Positions 8,950 through 17,844 of a stretch of 64,000 nt of DNA are shown here, in pieces. Made by a program: the position numbers and the translations under genes. Position 1 is the stretch's first letter, and every line of letters begins with the position of its first letter. The notes under the pieces are model-generated. The model did no database searches. It was not told the DNA's origin and worked only from the letters and a program-made list of their open reading frames with translations. Source of the stretch: DASWED01 sp036394995 (GTDB lineage Bacteria > Actinomycetota > UBA4738 > JACQTL01); contig DASWED010000117.1 of the NCBI GenBank assembly GCA_036394995.1, positions 1 through 64,000 of the forward strand, given 5' to 3'.

Positions 8950-11093
8950 AAGACCTCACGTTCACGTTCTCCGACACCATCGGCGGCTACGTCACCGACT
9001 TCGACTGGTCCTCGGACGCCTTCGGGGTGCGAACGCCCGACGGCCGCGACTTCAGGGTGACGCTCACCGACACCACCGGGGCCGAGCTGGTCCGCAACCT
9101 CGGTGAGCCCTACGTCGACGTCACCCAGGTCATGAAGGACATGCTGGTGCCGGGGGGGTGGGTCCTGGCGTACGGCATCTTCTACCCGCAGGGCGACGGC
9201 TACCGGTTCGACGCCAAGCACCTCATCTTCACGGGCCGCCACGAGGACGAGTTCGTCTTCGAGCGCCCCGATTGGTGGATCACGCAGATCACCCAGTTCG
9301 CGGACTTCTACCTGAGCGCCGAATTCGGCGGCGGCCCGGTGGACTTCCGCGCCTACCGGACCACGTTGTCCACGACCGGGACCAAGCCCCGGAGCGACCG
9401 GCAGGAGACCGACACGATCTCCCGGCTGGTGTACGGGTTCGCCACGGGGTACCTCATGACAGGGGACGACCGGTACCTCGAGGCCGCCGAGAAGGGGACC
9501 GGGTACCTCCGCGACCATGCCCGCTTCGTGGACGAGAGCGAGGACATCGTCTACTGGTACCACGCTATCGACATCGAGGACGACGAGGACCGCAAGGTGT
9601 TCGCCTCGGAGTTCGGCGATGACTTCGACGCGCTCCCCGCCTACGAGCAGATCTACGCGATCGCCGGCCCCACCCAGACCTACCGGATCACCGGCGACCC
9701 CTTGATCAAGCAGGACATCGACCGAACGGTGCGCCTGTTCGAGAACCACTACAAGGACCCCGAGCTCGAGGGGTACTGGTCCCACATCGACCCCATCACG
9801 CTGGACGGCCGGGCGGAGTCCCTCGCCCACAACCGGGCCCGGAAGAACTGGAACTCGGTGGGGGACCACATCCCCGCGTACCTCATCAACGTCTGGCTCG
9901 CCACCGGCGACCCCAAGTACCGGGACATGCTCCTGTACTGCGCCGACCTCATCGTCGAGCACATGCAGGACTACGAGCGCAGCCCGTTCGTGAACGAGAA
10001 GTTCCACGCCGACTGGAGCCACGACCACACCTGGGGGTGGCAGCAGAACCGCGCGGTGGTGGGCCACAACCTGAAGATCGCGTGGAACCTCATGCGGCTG
10101 TGGGGGACCCAGCCGAAGGAGTCGTACGAGGCCATGGCCCGCAAGATCGCTGAGGTCATGCCCACGGCCGGCATGGACCGCCAGCGCGGCGGGTGGTACG
10201 ACGTGGTGGAGCGGGAGAAGCGACCGGGCGAGGACTACCACCGGTACGTGTGGCACGATCGCAAGGCGTGGTGGCAGCAGGAACAGGCCATCCTGGCCTA
10301 CCTCATCCTGTCGGGGACCCTCCACGAGCCGGCGTACCTCAAGCTGGCCCGGGAGTCCTCCGCGTTCCACAACGCGATGTTCCTGGACCACGACGAGGGC
10401 GGGGTGTACTTCAACGTGCTGGCGAACGGGATCCCCTACCTCATGGGGACCGAGCGCCTGAAGGGGAGCCACTCGATGGGCGGGTACCACTCCACCGAGC
10501 TCTGCTACCTGGCCGCCGTCTACACGAACCTGCTGATCACGAAGGAGCCGCTGGATCTGTACTTCAAGCCGAAGCCCGGGGGGTTCCCGGACGGCGTGCT
10601 CCGGCCTGCCCCTGACATCCTGCCGCCGGGGAGCATCCGGATCGGCAAGGTGTGGGTGGACGATGCCGAGTACACGGACTTCGACGCCGAGGGGCTCACC
10701 GTGAACCTGCCGCAGACCGATGCCGACGTCCGGGTCAAGGTCCGGATCGTGCCGAGCGGCGACCCGTTCGACGTGTCGTCGGAGATCTCGGGTGCGGTCG
10801 GGACGCTCACGATGAGCGGCACGCTCGACGTCGTCGCCATCCCGCCGTTCGAGCGCGAGCTGCAGAAGATCATCGATGCCCGGCCCACCACGCTGGTGCT
10901 CCGGGTGGGGGACCTCACGAAGATCGCCCCGGCCGGGATTCGGGGGCTGGCCCTGGCCCGGTCCAAGCTCGGGATGAACCTCCGGATCGTGGTGGTGGGG
11001 GCGGACGAGCAGGTCCGGGAGGCGTTCGTGGCCTCCGAGATGGGGGAGGAAGCCGAGATGGTGGACAGCTTCGACCCCTCCGCCTCTGCCTAG
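8946..11093 (+). CDS. AGE-family sugar epimerase/isomerase-like protein fused to a STAS domain
   Basis: A 715-residue, apparently cytosolic protein. Residues 1-95 form a beta-rich domain (DTIGGYVTDFDW, YGIFYPQGDGYRFD). Residues ~110-540 are an (alpha/alpha)6 barrel of the N-acylglucosamine/cellobiose 2-epimerase superfamily, with RARKNWNSVGDH, WGWQQNRAVVGHNLKIAWN, HDRKAWWQQEQAIL and the C-terminal GSHSMGGYHSTEL. The Glu usual after the GH motif is Lys (GHNLK). Residues ~615-710 are a STAS domain (LTMSGTLDVVAIPPFERE). At the place where STAS antagonists carry Asp-Ser it reads KIAPAG, so the phosphorylatable Ser is missing. Start ATG 8946 overlaps the glgX stop by 4 nt, so a role on glucan-derived sugars is inferred. 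Confidence 0.85.
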
Positions 11094-11168
11094 GCCGGAC
11101 GGGGGTCTGGACCGGGCGGGTGGATCGAGGCTACGATCCGGAGCCCCCAACCCACGAAGGAGCCCACC

Positions 11169-11765
11169 ATGTCCCAGTCGAACAACGGCCGGATCGCCGT
11201 GGTCATCGAGTCGCACTTCGACGAGACGGAGTACCGGCGGTTCAACGAGTTCTTCCCCGAGCACGGGTACGAGGTGGACTACGTCACGTACCTGTGGGGG
11301 CAGCCGGAGCTGGAGTTCGTCGGCAACGACTTCACCCAGCGGGTCACGGTCACGAAGGACCTCGCCGACGTGGACCTGGCCGACTACCGCGCGGTCATCC
11401 TGATCGGCGGCTACGCGATGGACCGCCTCCGCTACCAGGAGCACCCTGTGGAAGGCCAGCCGAACACGGCCCCGGCGGTGGAGTTCCTGCGGGACGCCGC
11501 CCGGCGGATGGACGCCGGCGAGCTGAAGATGGGGACGATCTGCCACTCGATGTGGTTGTTCTGCGCCGCCCCCGAGGTCCTGTCGGGCCGCCACGTGACC
11601 TGCGCCCACAACATCATGGGGGACGTGGAGTCCGCGGGCGGGAAGCTCGTGTACGACGGCGATCAGCTTGCCGACACGAACGTCGACGGCGGTCTGGTCA
11701 CCGGCCGCCACCCGGGGGTCGTTGACCAGTTCATGGACGTGTTCCTGCGCGAGCTGGAGGCCTGA
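11169..11765 (+). CDS. DJ-1/PfpI family class I glutamine amidotransferase-like protein
   Basis: A 198-residue protein of the DJ-1/PfpI fold. The nucleophile-elbow Cys is in GTICHSMWLF, and the fold opens with the strand IAVVIESHFDETEYRR. The insertion LWGQPELEFVGNDFTQRVTV and the late GGLVTGRHPGVV are typical of a larger subgroup annotated as protease or glyoxalase-like. Activities proposed for the family include deglycase, glyoxalase III and chaperone; none can be chosen from the sequence. The ribosome-binding site GAAGGAG precedes ATG 11169. A TACGAT -10 box just upstream suggests its own promoter, although the glgX cluster runs in the same direction. Confidence 0.9.
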   Translation: MSQSNNGRIAVVIESHFDETEYRRFNEFFPEHGYEVDYVTYLWGQPELEFVGNDFTQRVTVTKDLADVDLADYRAVILIGGYAMDRLRYQEHPVEGQPNTAPAVEFLRDAARRMDAGELKMGTICHSMWLFCAAPEVLSGRHVTCAHNIMGDVESAGGKLVYDGDQLADTNVDGGLVTGRHPGVVDQFMDVFLRELEA

Positions 11766-11772
11766 GCCGCCC

Positions 11773-12846
11773 CTATTCGGCCGGCGGGGTGATCCCCAGC
11801 GCGACCTCCATCTCGGTCACCAGGTCGATGTACGGCTTGATGTCCGGGGGCCCCACGTGGGTGATGATCCCCATGACCAGAGCGTCGTCCGATTCGCTGA
11901 AGTAGCGACCCATCTCCGGGAACAGCACGTCGTTCTCGCGAAGGGCGTGGGCCTCGAACAGCTTCACGAAGGCCTCGCTGTTCCGCCAGAAGTCCTCGAT
12001 GGCAAACGGGGCGTCGCCGGGGTCCCCGTCGACGATCCGGCGCCACGCCACCGACATGGCCTTCCAGTACAGGCGGGCCTGCTCGTGATGGTCGTTGACC
12101 CACTTCGCGTGCGCAGGATCCATCCCCCGGGCCACGGCGAGCGGGATGATGGCCTCCTCGGCGGCGAGGTGCGCCTGGTCGGCGAACGTCTCGTGGAGGT
12201 ACACCATGATGCCCATCCCGGCGCGGACGCCGGGTGGGATGGCGTCCGCCGAGGTGAGGCCCTTCAGGGCCTCGGCGATCACCGTGCCCGCCTTCAGGAC
12301 CCGTTCGCCCAGCACGTGCTCGTGCTCGAGGAAGGCCTCGAAGGCACGCCCGCTGTCGGTGGCGGACGGGGCCGTCGCGGCCGGCATCGGCGGGGGGGCG
12401 GGGGCTTGGTCCTTCATCGGCGCACCTCCGGGTGGTGAGGACAGCCCCAGGGGGCCGTACAGCTCCATGGGGTTGAAGAAGGCCTGGACGTCGGCAATCA
12501 GGCCGTCGCGCAGCTTGAACAGGTTCATGCCGTTCACTTCGATGTGCGCCCCGGTGGGGGCGATGCCCATGAACTCGCCCCCGTGGGTCCCCGTGATCGT
12601 GAACCGGACGGCGACGGTGTCGCCTTCGATGACCTCGTCGTCCACGGTGAACACGCGGTCCGGGAACCCCACGTACCACCGCTTCGCGAACGCCTGGTAC
12701 TCCTCGATCCCGTGGATGCCGGTCTTGGCCACCGGATTCAGGAACTGGACGTCCGGGGTCATGATCTCCTCGGCCACGGCGAGGTCCCCCGGGGCGGTCA
12801 GGAACTCCTCGAAGTAGCGGTGGGCCACGGACTTCCCGGCGGCCAC
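11773..12846 (-). CDS. SnoaL-like domain fused to hemerythrin HHE domain
   Basis: A 357-residue two-domain protein. Residues ~1-130 are a SnoaL/ester-cyclase-like NTF2 fold (HRYFEEFLTAPGDLAVAEEI, TPDVQFLNPVAKTG). A Pro/Ala linker (APAPPPMPAATAP) joins it to a hemerythrin-like four-helix bundle at ~165-350. Candidate di-iron ligands lie in EHEHVLGE, HETFADQAHLAAEE, NDHHEQ and EAHALRENDVLFPE. HHE domains bind O2, NO or sense iron; the SnoaL half may supply an organic-substrate pocket. GTG 12846 lies one base after the stop of the upstream GMC oxidoreductase, with a purine-rich GGGGGA site, so the genes are an operon. Confidence 0.85.
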   Translation of the reverse strand: MAAGKSVAHRYFEEFLTAPGDLAVAEEIMTPDVQFLNPVAKTGIHGIEEYQAFAKRWYVGFPDRVFTVDDEVIEGDTVAVRFTITGTHGGEFMGIAPTGAHIEVNGMNLFKLRDGLIADVQAFFNPMELYGPLGLSSPPGGAPMKDQAPAPPPMPAATAPSATDSGRAFEAFLEHEHVLGERVLKAGTVIAEALKGLTSADAIPPGVRAGMGIMVYLHETFADQAHLAAEEAIIPLAVARGMDPAHAKWVNDHHEQARLYWKAMSVAWRRIVDGDPGDAPFAIEDFWRNSEAFVKLFEAHALRENDVLFPEMGRYFSESDDALVMGIITHVGPPDIKPYIDLVTEMEVALGITPPAE

Positions 12847-12847
12847 G

Positions 12848-14383
12848 TCAGTCCCCCTGCGCGATCCACTCGGCCACGCGCTCGCCGACGGCGAAGCACG
12901 TGAGGTTGGGGTTCCGGCTGACGTGGTCCGGGAAGATGGCCGCGCTGGCCACCCGGAGGCCGTCCAGGCCGTGCACCCGGCCGTGCTGGTCCACCACCGC
13001 GGTGTCGTCGTTCGACGAGCCCATCCTGCAGCTCCCCACGGGGTGCCAGATCGTCGCGCAGTTCTCACGGATGTAGTCGGCGAGCTTGTCGTCGTCGTCG
13101 ATGACCTCCTGCGTCAGGATCGCGATGCCCTGGGACAGCTCCTGGATCTCGTCGGTGTGGGCGATGTCCCAGCACCGCCGGACGCCGTCGGAGAGCCGCT
13201 GCATGTCGGTGGGGTCGGTGTTCAGGTTCAGCTCGATCTTCGGCTGGACGTCCGGGTCCGTCGAGGTCAGCGTGAGTCGGCCCCGGGACAGCGGCCGGTT
13301 GATCACGCACATGGCCGCGAACAGCTTCTCGATCCCCGGCGGCGGTTCGAGCTTCGGCAGCCGCTCCTTGCCCAGCTTGTGCACGCAGTACAGCTGCATG
13401 TCGTTGAAGTGCGGGCTGTCCGGCGCCGTGTAGTCGGTGAGGAGCTGGACATCCGGGTACTCGAGCTTGACCACGCCCTCCTTCGGGATCATCGCGACCA
13501 GGGACTGGGAGTGCTCGATGAAGTTCTCCCCGACTCCCCGGAGGTTCAGGACCACGGGGATCCCCAGGGCCTCGAGGTCGGCGGAGGGCCCCACCCCGGA
13601 GCGCAGCAGGAGGGCGGGGTCGTTCACGGTGCCGGCGGACAGGGTCACGGCGCCGCCCCGGATCTCCTCGGTGGAGCCGTTCCGGCGGACCTCCACGCCC
13701 ACGGCCCGGGTCCCGTCGAACAGGACCCGGAGGACCTCGGTGTTGTCCATGATCGCGAGGTTCGAACGGCTCGCGGCGGCGTCCAGGTAGCCGACGGACG
13801 AGGACACCCGGAGGTCGCCCCGGCGGTTCATCGGCATGAACCCGATCCCGGTGGACGCGGGGTCGTTGTGGTCCTCCACGAACGGGTACCCGCGCTCGAG
13901 GGCCGCTCTGAGGAAGTGCTCGGAGATCGGGATGAGCTCCTCGCGCTTCCACCGCACGATCGGGATGGGCCCGCCCTTGCCGTGGATGTCGCTCTCCGGG
14001 AAGTCCTGGTCGTCCTCCTGGCGCTTGAAGTAGGGGAGGACCGATTCCCATCCCCACTCGTCGTTGCCCAGGGCCACCCAGTCGGCGTGGTCCTGGGGCA
14101 GGCTCCTGATGGCGATCGTGCCGTTGATGGCCGAGCACCCGCCGCTGACCTTGCCCCGCGCGTAGGGCATCACCCGCCCGGGGATCGCCTCGGCGGTGAA
14201 ATGCCAGTCGTGCTCCTCCACCGAGACCGCGTACGCGTTCCGGACGTCCTCCGGCAGCCGGTCGACCGGGTAGTAGGGCCCGGCCTCGATCAAGAGGACA
14301 TTCGTGCCGGAGTCCTCCGACAGCCTCGAGGCCAGGACGGCCCCGCTCGAACCCGCGCCGACGACGATCTGGTCGTAGTCCAT
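12848..14383 (-). CDS. GMC-family FAD-dependent alcohol oxidoreductase
   Basis: A 511-residue choline-dehydrogenase-like enzyme. It opens with the FAD-binding motif VVGAGSSGAVLASRLSE (GxGxxG). The first GMC signature is ARGKVSGGCSAINGT near residue 75. The catalytic His is in WHPVGSCRMG, with the usual His/Asn partner shifted to HVSRNPN near the C-terminus. It should oxidise an alcohol to an aldehyde or ketone using FAD; the substrate is unknown. No signal peptide is present. It shares an operon with the SnoaL-hemerythrin protein and lies next to an acyl-CoA dehydrogenase, suggesting catabolism of a lipid or terpenoid-like alcohol. Confidence 0.93.
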   Translation of the reverse strand: MDYDQIVVGAGSSGAVLASRLSEDSGTNVLLIEAGPYYPVDRLPEDVRNAYAVSVEEHDWHFTAEAIPGRVMPYARGKVSGGCSAINGTIAIRSLPQDHADWVALGNDEWGWESVLPYFKRQEDDQDFPESDIHGKGGPIPIVRWKREELIPISEHFLRAALERGYPFVEDHNDPASTGIGFMPMNRRGDLRVSSSVGYLDAAASRSNLAIMDNTEVLRVLFDGTRAVGVEVRRNGSTEEIRGGAVTLSAGTVNDPALLLRSGVGPSADLEALGIPVVLNLRGVGENFIEHSQSLVAMIPKEGVVKLEYPDVQLLTDYTAPDSPHFNDMQLYCVHKLGKERLPKLEPPPGIEKLFAAMCVINRPLSRGRLTLTSTDPDVQPKIELNLNTDPTDMQRLSDGVRRCWDIAHTDEIQELSQGIAILTQEVIDDDDKLADYIRENCATIWHPVGSCRMGSSNDDTAVVDQHGRVHGLDGLRVASAAIFPDHVSRNPNLTCFAVGERVAEWIAQGD

Positions 14384-14401
14384 AGATGCGTTCTCCCGTT
14401 A

Positions 14402-14441
14402 CTCCCAGGGACGGCCGAACATTACACGGACTCCCTGGGAG
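14402..14441. repeat. Inverted repeat upstream of the GMC oxidoreductase operon
   Basis: CTCCCAGGGA (14402-14411) and TCCCTGGGAG (14432-14441) are perfect 10-bp arms separated by 20 nt. The site lies between the acyl-CoA dehydrogenase stop and the GMC start. It could be an operator for the GMC gene or a weak terminator of the dehydrogenase. Confidence 0.55.
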
Positions 14442-14474
14442 GGGTCGAGCCGCCCGATTTGACCCGCTCGTGCG

Positions 14475-15704
14475 TCAGCGGCCGAGGTAGGAACCGAGCT
14501 CCGCCCGGGCCACGGACCGGATGTGGACCTCGTCGGGGCCGTCGGCCAGGCGGAGGGTTCGCATGAACGCCCACGCGGCGGCGAGCGGCGTGTCGTCGCT
14601 GACGCCGGCTCCGCCATGGACCTGGATGGCCCGGTCCAGGACCTGGAGCGCCACCCGCGGGACGACCACCTTGATGGCCGCGATCTCCTTCCGGGCCGCG
14701 CGGGCCCCCGTTCCGTGCTTGTCGATGAGCCAGGCCGCCTTCAGCGTGAACAGGCGGGCCTGTTCGATGGCCATCCGGGACTCCGCGATCCATTCCTGGA
14801 CGACCCCCTGGCGGGCCAGCTCCTTGCCGAACGCCACCCGGGAGACCGCGCGGCGGCACATCAGCTCGAGGGCCCGTTCGGCCATACCGATGGCCCGCAT
14901 GCAATGGTGGATCCTCCCCGGCCCCAGCCGGGCCTGGGCGATGAGGAACCCGCTGCCCTCCACGCCGATGAGGTTCTCCGCGGGGACCCGGACGTCGGTG
15001 AGCGTGATCTCGCAGTGCCCGTGCTGGTCCTGGTAGCCGAACACCGGGAGTGACCGGATCACGTCCACGCCCGGCGTGTCCATGGGCACGAGCACCATGG
15101 ACTGCTGCTCGTAGGGGTTCGCGTCGGGGTTCGTCTTGCCCATCAGGATCATGACCTTGCAACGAGGGTCGGCGGCGCCGGTGATCCACCACTTGCGGCC
15201 GTTGATGACGTACTCGTCGCCCCGGCGTTGGATGCGGGTGACGATGTTCCTGGCGTCCGAGCTGGCCACGTCGGGCTCGGTCATGCCGAAGCAGCTCCGG
15301 ATCTCGCCGTCGAGCAGCGGCCGGAGCCATCGCTCCTTCTGTTCCGGCGAGCCGAACTGGTGCAGCACCTCCATGTTGCCGGTGTCGGGCGCGGCGCAGT
15401 TCGTGGCCTCGGGGGCGATCTCCGGGCTCCGCCCCGTCAGCTCGGCGAGGGGCGCGTAGTCGAGGACGGAGAGGCCGTGCGCCGGGTCGTCCGAGTCGGG
15501 GAGGAACAGGTTCCACAGGCCGCGGCGGCGGGCCTCGGCCTTGAGCTCCTCGACGACCGGCGGGAGCTCGTGGCCCCGCCCGGCGGCGGTCATCTCGCGG
15601 CGCTGTTCGGCGTACGTGGCCTCCGCCGGGTACGCGTGCGAGTCCATGAAGTCCTGCAGCCGGCCCAGGTACTCGCGGGCCCTGTCGCTCAGCTCGAAGT
15701 CCAC
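14475..15704 (-). CDS. Acyl-CoA dehydrogenase (ACAD10/11-like)
   Basis: A 409-residue FAD flavoenzyme that introduces an alpha-beta double bond into acyl-CoA. The family blocks are SCFGMTEPDVASSDA (FAD and substrate loop), GRKWWITGA, FGKELARQGVVQEWIAES and the C-terminal QVHGGAGVSDDTPLA plus LRLADGPDEVH. The last two are hallmarks of the ACAD10/11 subgroup, which handles hydroxylated or unusual acyl chains in some organisms. The chain-length preference is not readable. GTG 15704, preceded by GGGAGGAA, is the better start; the frame continues to 15752 without a ribosome-binding site. It is divergent from an SDR gene. Confidence 0.93.
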   Translation of the reverse strand: MDFELSDRAREYLGRLQDFMDSHAYPAEATYAEQRREMTAAGRGHELPPVVEELKAEARRRGLWNLFLPDSDDPAHGLSVLDYAPLAELTGRSPEIAPEATNCAAPDTGNMEVLHQFGSPEQKERWLRPLLDGEIRSCFGMTEPDVASSDARNIVTRIQRRGDEYVINGRKWWITGAADPRCKVMILMGKTNPDANPYEQQSMVLVPMDTPGVDVIRSLPVFGYQDQHGHCEITLTDVRVPAENLIGVEGSGFLIAQARLGPGRIHHCMRAIGMAERALELMCRRAVSRVAFGKELARQGVVQEWIAESRMAIEQARLFTLKAAWLIDKHGTGARAARKEIAAIKVVVPRVALQVLDRAIQVHGGAGVSDDTPLAAAWAFMRTLRLADGPDEVHIRSVARAELGSYLGR

Positions 15705-15784
15705 GGCGTTCCTCCCGGCCGATACAGTGAGGCGATCGCCCGTACGGTACACGCGGGCGAGCAGGGCAACCCCTGGGAGGAGAC

Positions 15785-16564
15785 GTGTCCACGACGAACG
15801 GCGGGTTCGACGGCAAGGTCGCGCTGATCACGGGCGGCGCGGGCGGGTTCGGCGCGGCGGCGGCCCGCCGGCTGGCCGGGCTCGGCGCGTCCGTGGTCGT
15901 GGCGGACGTGGACACGGCCGTGGGGGAGCGGGTGGCCCAGGAGGCCGGCGGGGTGTTCGTGCGCTGCGATGTCAGCGACCCCGCCGAGAGCGAGGCCGCC
16001 GTCGCCGCGGCGGTGGAGCGGTTCGGCGGGCTGGACATCGCGTTCCTCAACGCCGGCGTCGCCACCGGGTGCGGCTTGGACGACGACTTCGACCTCGAGC
16101 GGTACCGGATCGCCATGGGCGTGAACCTTGACGGGGTGGTGTTCGGCATGCACGCGGCGATCCCGGCGCTTCGGGCCCGGGGCGGCGGCGACATCGTGGC
16201 CACGGCGAGCCTCGCCGGGCTCGGCCCGGTCCCGTTCGACCCCATCTACGGAGCGAACAAGCACGCCGTGGTGGGACTGGTCCGGGCGGCGGCGCCGATC
16301 TACGCGGACCGCCGGATCCGGATCAACGCCGTGTGCCCGGGGTTCGCCGACACGCGGATCCTCGGCGGCTGGCGTGAGTACCTGGCCGGGAGCGACGTCA
16401 CGCTGCTGCGGCCCGACGACGTCGCGGACGCGCTGGTGGCCGTGCTCTCCGCCGACGGGACGGGGGAGTGCTGGTTCGTCCAGCCCGGCAGGGAACCGGC
16501 GCCGTACGCATTCCGGGGCGTGCCGGGCCCACGGCCGGTCGCCTCCGAGACCGGCCCGGGCTGA
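15785..16564 (+). CDS. Short-chain dehydrogenase/reductase (SDR)
   Basis: A 259-residue classical SDR. The cofactor motif is TGGAGGFG at residues 16-23, the NAG motif reads LNAGVA, and the catalytic triad is Ser in TASLAG plus YGANK. The Asp at the end of beta-2 (VVVADVD) indicates NAD(H) preference. The substrate is unknown. It begins with GTG 15785 preceded by GGGAGGAG. Its position opposite an acyl-CoA dehydrogenase and ahead of a metallo-beta-lactamase-fold protein 5 nt downstream suggests a small catabolic operon. The C-terminal tail (PYAFRGVPGPRP) is a common extension. Confidence 0.92.
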   Translation: MSTTNGGFDGKVALITGGAGGFGAAAARRLAGLGASVVVADVDTAVGERVAQEAGGVFVRCDVSDPAESEAAVAAAVERFGGLDIAFLNAGVATGCGLDDDFDLERYRIAMGVNLDGVVFGMHAAIPALRARGGGDIVATASLAGLGPVPFDPIYGANKHAVVGLVRAAAPIYADRRIRINAVCPGFADTRILGGWREYLAGSDVTLLRPDDVADALVAVLSADGTGECWFVQPGREPAPYAFRGVPGPRPVASETGPG

Positions 16565-16568
16565 CGGC

Positions 16569-17492
16569 GTGCTCCGGGCCGCGCGGCACGCCGCCGAGCT
16601 GGCGCGGTTCGCGGCCATCCGCCGGTCGCAGGAGGCCCGGGATCGCCAGGTTCTCGGGGAGCTCGAGGCCCGTCCGCTGGAGCTCCCGGCCGGCCTGGAG
16701 ATCGAATGGCTCGGCGTGGCTGGGTACCGGCTGACGTTCGAGGGCCGCACGCTGCTCATCGACCCGTATGTGTCCCGAATCCCGCTCCGGCGATTCCTCC
16801 GGCGCGAACCGGCCCTTCCGGATCGGGCCCTGGTGGAACGGTACGTCCGGCCTCCGGGCGAGGTCGTCGGCGTCGCGGTGGGCCACACGCACTTCGACCA
16901 TGCGCTGGACGTTCCGGAGGTGGCCCGGCGGTTCGAGTGCCCGGCCCTGGGGTCGCGTTCGCTGGCCACGTTGATGCGATTGCACGGGCTGGGGGACCGG
17001 GCGGTCGACGTCGAGCCGAGCCGGCCGTACGAACTCGGCCCGTTCACGGTGACGTTCGTCCCGAGCGCCCACGCCAGGATCGTGCTGGGCCTGTCCGTTC
17101 CCATGGCCGGGGAGATGCGAGCCCGGCGGCTTGAGGAACTCTCCGCACGTGCCTACCGGTGCGGCCAGGTGTGGGGAATCCGGATCGAGGTGGCCGGGCT
17201 CCGGATCTACCACCAGGGCAGCGCCGATCTCGTCGACGAGGCCCTCGGCCACCACCCGGTCGACGTGTTCCTGGCCGGAGTCGCCGGCCGGGAGTTCACC
17301 CCGGACTACTGGCGCCGGATCCTCCCGCAGCTGGAGCCCAGAACGGTGGTGCCCTGCCACTACGACGACTTCTTCCGCCCCCTCGACGCCCCGATGGGCT
17401 TCATCACGAACGTGAGCCTGGCTCGCGTACCCGAGGAGATCGCCGCGGAGAGCCCCGACATCGAGGTGGTCGCCCTCCCGGCACCTGGGTAG
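16569..17492 (+). CDS. Metallo-beta-lactamase-fold hydrolase (UlaG-like)
   Basis: A 307-residue MBL-fold protein. After a ~45-residue helical leader the core begins IEWLGVAGYRLTFEGRTLLIDPYVS. The metal-binding motif is HTHFDHALD (HxHxDH), followed by FVPSAHAR, the QGSADLVDEA segment and a final His in VVPCHYDDFF. This arrangement resembles UlaG/YtnP-type lactonases and phosphodiesterases rather than beta-lactamases. The substrate is unknown. GTG 16569 follows the SDR stop by 4 nt, so the two are cotranscribed. No signal peptide is visible. Confidence 0.87.
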   Translation: MLRAARHAAELARFAAIRRSQEARDRQVLGELEARPLELPAGLEIEWLGVAGYRLTFEGRTLLIDPYVSRIPLRRFLRREPALPDRALVERYVRPPGEVVGVAVGHTHFDHALDVPEVARRFECPALGSRSLATLMRLHGLGDRAVDVEPSRPYELGPFTVTFVPSAHARIVLGLSVPMAGEMRARRLEELSARAYRCGQVWGIRIEVAGLRIYHQGSADLVDEALGHHPVDVFLAGVAGREFTPDYWRRILPQLEPRTVVPCHYDDFFRPLDAPMGFITNVSLARVPEEIAAESPDIEVVALPAPG

Positions 17493-17557
17493 CGGATCAA
17501 CGCGACGGCGTCTCCGGCCCGGGATCGCACGCCGGACTCGGGTAGGATGCGGCTCCC

Positions 17558-17836
17558 ATGGCCGCCGGTTCTCCCTGTCCCGTCTGTCAGCAGCCCCTGC
17601 CGGCGTTCGACACGCGGCGGTGCTCCCGGTGCGGCAAGCAGGTCCACCCCGGCTGCGGAAGCGGGCAGTTCCCGAACTTCGTCTGCGACATCTGCGCGGA
17701 GTCCCCGCCTTGCCCGATCTGCCACCAGCCGCTCACCGGCGAGGAGACCAAGCAGTGCCGGAAGTGCGGCCGCACCGTCCACGCCCGCTGCGGCAAGCGC
17801 GGGCTCCGGGGCTTCACCTGCCGCGACGACGCCTGA
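17558..17836 (+). CDS. Small double treble-clef zinc-finger protein
   Basis: A 92-residue protein made of two repeats of a Cys/His unit: CPVC-x9-CSRCGKQVHPGCG then CPIC-x12-CRKCGRTVHARCG, with CDIC and a final Cys between and after. The pattern C-x2-C, C-x2-C, H-x2-C resembles RING/PHD-type treble clefs more than simple zinc ribbons and is unusual for a bacterial stand-alone protein. Each repeat should bind one or two zinc ions. No catalytic domain is present, so a protein- or nucleic-acid-binding adaptor is the most that can be said. ATG 17558 lies 9 nt after TAGGAT (17543-17548) without a Shine-Dalgarno site. Confidence 0.8.
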   Translation: MAAGSPCPVCQQPLPAFDTRRCSRCGKQVHPGCGSGQFPNFVCDICAESPPCPICHQPLTGEETKQCRKCGRTVHARCGKRGLRGFTCRDDA

Positions 17837-17844
17837 TCCCTCGC

